Shown: piece after piece, positions 31,685-34,553 of the stretch | Position numbering within the stretch: the first letter of the stretch is position 1 | Layout: the number at the start of each line of letters is the position of its first letter | Assembly (NCBI GenBank): GCA_016744805.1 | Contig: JADGDQ010000023.1 | Span: 1-34,553, forward strand | From: Sulfurovaceae bacterium | GTDB lineage: Bacteria; Campylobacterota; Campylobacteria; Campylobacterales; Sulfurovaceae | Direction of reading: 5' to 3' | DNA: 34,553 nucleotides | The notes under the pieces: generated by a model | What the model was told of the DNA's origin: nothing | Database searches by the model: none | What the model saw: the letters and a program-made list of their open reading frames with translations, nothing else | Program-made: the position numbers and the translations under genes

Positions 31685-33964
31685 TTAAATTTTTTTAATA
31701 AGCTGATTCCATTTGGAATTTGATTTCCAAGATATAATCCATTGTGGTATCTCAGAGGCTTTTATGGCTTTGGATATACCATATCCTTGTGCTAATGTAC
31801 ACCCAATTTCTATAAGAGCTTTGCCATGTTCTATGCTCTCTACACCTTCAGCAATTACATTTCGATCAAAGGCTTTGGAGAGACCTATAATTCCTTTCAC
31901 AATTGCCAAGTCATCACAATCATCTAGCATATCGCGAATAAATACTTGATCTATTTTTATCATTTTTGCAGGGAGTCGTTTGAGATAAGATAATGAAGAG
32001 TATCCTGTACCAAAATCATCTAATGCAAACTTTACACCTAGAGCTAGACAACGATTCATAATATTTGAAACCTGTACAATATCTTCAATGGCACTTGTTT
32101 CAAGTATCTCTAACTCTAAAAAATCAGCTTCTACCGTAGGATGTTTTGCTAAAAGCTCTTCTAGCTGTGATACAAACTCCTTTTGTTGGAGTTGTATAGC
32201 ATTTATATTAACACTTATAGAAAGAGAAAGACCCATAGATTGCCAAATTTCTATTTGACTTAGAGCTGTATCAATAACCCATTCCCCTAAGGCTATGCTC
32301 AATACATCATTTTCAATGATTGGTAAAAAATCTTTTGGGTATATTAGTCCACGCAGAGGATGATTCCAACGAATAAGTGCTTCAACACCTATAACTTTAG
32401 CAGTAAGCATATCTATTTTAGGTTGATAATAGAGTACAAACTCTTGATTTTTTATAGCTTTTCTTATCTCTTCAACATTTGCATGCTGTAGGTAAATAGC
32501 ACTATCTTTTTCTATGTCAAATACATAATATTGATTTTTTCCTAATTGTTTGGCTTGATACATTGCCTGATCTGCTTGGCGTATAAGTTGGTCACCATCT
32601 TGATTATTTTGAGTATCTGAGATACTTAAGCCGATACTAGCAGTTATTTTAAGGGTTAAATTATCTATAAATATTGGTTTAGCTATGGCTAAAAGAAGGC
32701 GATTTAATACATGATAGGCATTTTGAATAGTATCTAAATCTGTAAGAACAACCACAAATTCATCTCCACCAATTCTTGCTATAATATCATTTTTACGCAA
32801 TGTTTGTTGCATTTGTATAGAGAGTTTAATAAGTAACTTATCTCCTATATTATGTCCATAGAGATCATTAACCTCTTTGAATCCATCTATATCAATAAAT
32901 GCTACAGCTACAGATAAACTATTTTTTTGAGCATGGTTTAGTGCTTGTGAGAGTCTTTTTGCTAAGAACATACGATTAGGTAGATTGGTTAGTGCATCGT
33001 AGTGAGCAATATGTTCTAACTGTTTTTGATGAAGTTTTGTAGTTGTAATATCAGAAAAGAGTGCTACATAATTTTTGACTTCACCTGTATGAGCATATAC
33101 AACACTTATTGTAAGCATTTCTGGATAAATCTCACCATTTTTACGACGATTCCAAATCTCACCACTCCAAAAGCCATGCTTCTCTAATGATTGCCACATT
33201 TGAGTATAAAATATTTTTGTTTGTCTTTTTGAATGCAAGATACTAGGCTTTTTCCCTATAATTTCTTTTTTTGAGTAGCCTGTAATAAGAGAAAAAGTAT
33301 CATTTACTTTAATGATTGTATTATTGCTATCAGTAATGAATATACCCTCTCGTGCATGTGTAAAAACACTGGCAGCAAGTTGAAGTTTTTCTTCTTTTTG
33401 TCGACGCTTTTGTATCTCATTGATGAGGTGTAAGTTATTAGTAGAGAGTTTACGGTAACTAGCAAGTATAATATCAATAAGAATAAGTGTAAGCTCACTT
33501 ACTTTTGTCTCTGCAAGCCCTTTGGCATACTCCAAAGAAGATCCCTCTTCAAGAGCAAGTATAATATGTGCTAAATAGCGATCACTTTGGAGGATATGTA
33601 CGGTAATCCAACGGGCTAAAAAACTTAAAATTTCTGTGGCTAGCTTATCTAAGGAGGAGCTATTAAGTTTTTCTCTAAAAGAGATTACTGTCTCTATAAA
33701 CTCTTGATGGATATTTTGATGTTCAATCTCAAGAGAATCACCTAAGAGATATTTTTGCCAAATTTTCTCTTCAGTTTCAAAGTGGTATAGAGTATATTGT
33801 GTGAGTTCATCAAGAATAAGATTGAGTTCATCTCTATTAGCTTTATAAGTTATATTTGTAGCTAAGTGATTAAGAATAGAGACCAGTTTTTGATGTTGTA
33901 TATCAATCTCTTGAATACCTGTATTAAAATGATTATCCCATGGTAATATTTCTATCTTTTCCAT
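31685..33964 (-). CDS. Bacteriohemerythrin-PAS-GGDEF-EAL signalling protein
   Basis: 759 residues, cytosolic (no membrane segments). About 5-140 is a hemerythrin domain with all ligand residues visible: QHQKL (His), YHFETEE (His, Glu), EHQNIHQEF (two His) and VHILQSDRYL (His, Asp). It should bind O2 at a di-iron site. A helical linker, then a PAS domain (about 195-315, GIFITDSNNTIIKVNDTF), a GGDEF domain (about 325-480, ARIGGDEFVVVL, catalytic motif intact) and an EAL domain (about 495-745, GVEALIRWNHP; LDDFGTGYSSL) follow. GGDEF makes and EAL breaks cyclic di-GMP; which one dominates is not clear. It looks like an O2- or redox-controlled c-di-GMP switch. Shine-Dalgarno AGGTAAAAA. Single-gene transcript. 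Confidence 0.95.
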   Translation of the reverse strand: MEKIEILPWDNHFNTGIQEIDIQHQKLVSILNHLATNITYKANRDELNLILDELTQYTLYHFETEEKIWQKYLLGDSLEIEHQNIHQEFIETVISFREKLNSSSLDKLATEILSFLARWITVHILQSDRYLAHIILALEEGSSLEYAKGLAETKVSELTLILIDIILASYRKLSTNNLHLINEIQKRRQKEEKLQLAASVFTHAREGIFITDSNNTIIKVNDTFSLITGYSKKEIIGKKPSILHSKRQTKIFYTQMWQSLEKHGFWSGEIWNRRKNGEIYPEMLTISVVYAHTGEVKNYVALFSDITTTKLHQKQLEHIAHYDALTNLPNRMFLAKRLSQALNHAQKNSLSVAVAFIDIDGFKEVNDLYGHNIGDKLLIKLSIQMQQTLRKNDIIARIGGDEFVVVLTDLDTIQNAYHVLNRLLLAIAKPIFIDNLTLKITASIGLSISDTQNNQDGDQLIRQADQAMYQAKQLGKNQYYVFDIEKDSAIYLQHANVEEIRKAIKNQEFVLYYQPKIDMLTAKVIGVEALIRWNHPLRGLIYPKDFLPIIENDVLSIALGEWVIDTALSQIEIWQSMGLSLSISVNINAIQLQQKEFVSQLEELLAKHPTVEADFLELEILETSAIEDIVQVSNIMNRCLALGVKFALDDFGTGYSSLSYLKRLPAKMIKIDQVFIRDMLDDCDDLAIVKGIIGLSKAFDRNVIAEGVESIEHGKALIEIGCTLAQGYGISKAIKASEIPQWIISWKSNSKWNQLIKKI

Positions 33965-34172
33965 TTTTTACCTAATTTTTTATAAACTTTATATATTTTA
34001 TCAGACAATAGCTACAACTTTGTACTATTTTTATATACTTTGTAAAGAAGAGATTAAAAGAGAGTAATAATAGCTTTGTTTTGGCTCTAATTTGCTTTTG
34101 TATGCTACGATTTGTAACGATGAAAGATAATAAAATAGAATAAGTATTCAAAAGTCACTCTGTTATTGAATA
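33965..34172. other. Intergenic stretch between the c-di-GMP gene and the helicase relic
   Basis: About 200 bp, AT-rich, with no gene recognised on either strand. At its end AGTATTCAA (34143-34151) and TTGAATACT (34166-34174) form a 9-bp inverted repeat that overlaps the stop of the helicase relic and may have been its terminator. Confidence 0.4.
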
Positions 34173-34409
34173 CTATTTACCTGCTTGATAGTACTCCACA
34201 ACTCTTCTATCTACACGAATAACTCTTTGGAAGTAGTGAGCTAAACTTCCTTTGGTAAAATCTATTTTAAGAGTTTTTGGGTTGGTAGCTCTTGATATAG
34301 CTACATAAAATTGACTTGGGGCAAAGATATGGTCTACATTGCATACAATTTTCTCTATGCTCATACCTTGGGACTTATGAATAGTCACAGCATAGGCTAG
34401 TTTGAAATA
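34173..34409 (-). pseudogene. C-terminal relic of a Pif1/RecD-like superfamily 1 helicase
   Basis: 78 codons remain, from a TAA at 34410-34412 to the natural stop. They contain YFKLAYAVTIHKSQGMSIEKI and SQFYVAISRATNPKTL, the last two motifs (V and VI region) of Pif1/RecD2-type helicases. The ATPase core and all upstream motifs are missing; the sequence before it is unrelated and carries a possible transposase start. So the gene was truncated, probably by the insertion or deletion at 34410-34485. Confidence 0.8.
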
Positions 34410-34424
34410 TTAACCATCTATATA

Positions 34425-34484
34425 TTAATTAATATCTTTGTAATAGACAATCCCCTTATTGTCTATTCGTGGTCTTCTTCCCAT
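34425..34484 (-). pseudogene. N-terminal scrap of a possible REP-associated (IS200-like) transposase
   Basis: An ATG at 34484 with AGGATAAAAA before it opens MGRRPRIDNKGIVYYKDIN-stop. MGRRPRI followed by a short G-x-x-Y-x stretch is how many RAYT (Y1, TnpA_REP-type) transposases begin. The frame ends after 19 residues, so it is at best a scrap. Similarity over such a short stretch is suggestive only. Confidence 0.4.
34442..34467. repeat. Perfect 10-bp inverted repeat within the transposase scrap
   Basis: AATAGACAAT and ATTGTCTATT flank a CCCCTT loop (34452-34457). It lies inside the putative RAYT start region, and such transposases act on hairpins; it could mark a recombination site or be chance. 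Confidence 0.4.
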
Positions 34485-34553
34485 TTTTTATCCTAGATTA
34501 TCTTTGGAGCATTGTATCGTAAAAGTAGAAATTCAATACACGGTACTTAAGTT

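Overview
The window reads as chromosomal DNA of a Campylobacterota (Epsilonproteobacteria) bacterium, probably a free-living member near Sulfurovum/Sulfurimonas. Three things support this: HobA, an initiation factor known only from this group; the order rppH-lysC-hobA-delta prime; and a DUF1882 gene directly after glyA. The DNA is AT-rich, genes are tightly packed on both strands, promoters are mostly lone TATAAT-like -10 boxes, and Shine-Dalgarno sites are of the AAGGA type. Genus cannot be fixed from the sequence alone. No tRNA, rRNA or CRISPR array was seen.

Layout. 1-1.4 kb: exported proteins (DUF2092 and a truncated Gly/Arg/Asn-rich one) and a small helical protein. 1.5-11.2 kb: mostly housekeeping (DUF2339 membrane protein, DJ-1, cysS, an outer-membrane barrel, radA, YiiX-like hydrolase, alpha-carbonic anhydrase, DUF1882, glyA). 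11.3-15.6 kb: an accessory locus of exported proteins. It has one intact DUF4214/Cys-repeat gene, followed by a decayed minus-strand cluster: a DUF4214 remnant, a frameshifted Trp-repeat/helical-repeat gene, and a DUF1566 gene with a frameshift and an in-frame TGA. Next to it lies a 97-bp degenerate copy of the 3' end of radA. 15.6-21.8 kb: conserved genes (TauE-like membrane protein with a Cys-rich tail, queA-tatC-tatB, glutathione peroxidase, DUF2238, recO, rhodanese).

22.1-27.5 kb: the most interesting block, a two-gene overlapping operon. The first gene encodes an alpha/beta hydrolase whose nucleophile-elbow Ser is replaced by Asp, fused to what looks like a degenerate P-loop domain. The second encodes a 1333-residue protein with about 14 WD40 blades, two beta-sandwich domains, a STAND/AAA-type ATPase and a small C-terminal helical domain. 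Two neighbouring WD40 blades are near-identical in DNA. Effector, sensor and switch modules together suggest a conflict/defence (STAND-type) system; this function is inferred.

27.6-34.5 kb: hemW, rppH, lysC, hobA, the DNA polymerase III delta prime gene, and a hemerythrin-PAS-GGDEF-EAL protein. The end holds relics of a Pif1/RecD-like helicase and possibly a REP-associated transposase.

Two cross-cutting observations. The DUF1882 and rhodanese genes both have ATC where ATG is expected, 6 nt after an AGGA Shine-Dalgarno. Two membrane-protein genes have a -10 box 5-6 nt before the ATG and no Shine-Dalgarno, which suggests leaderless mRNAs.
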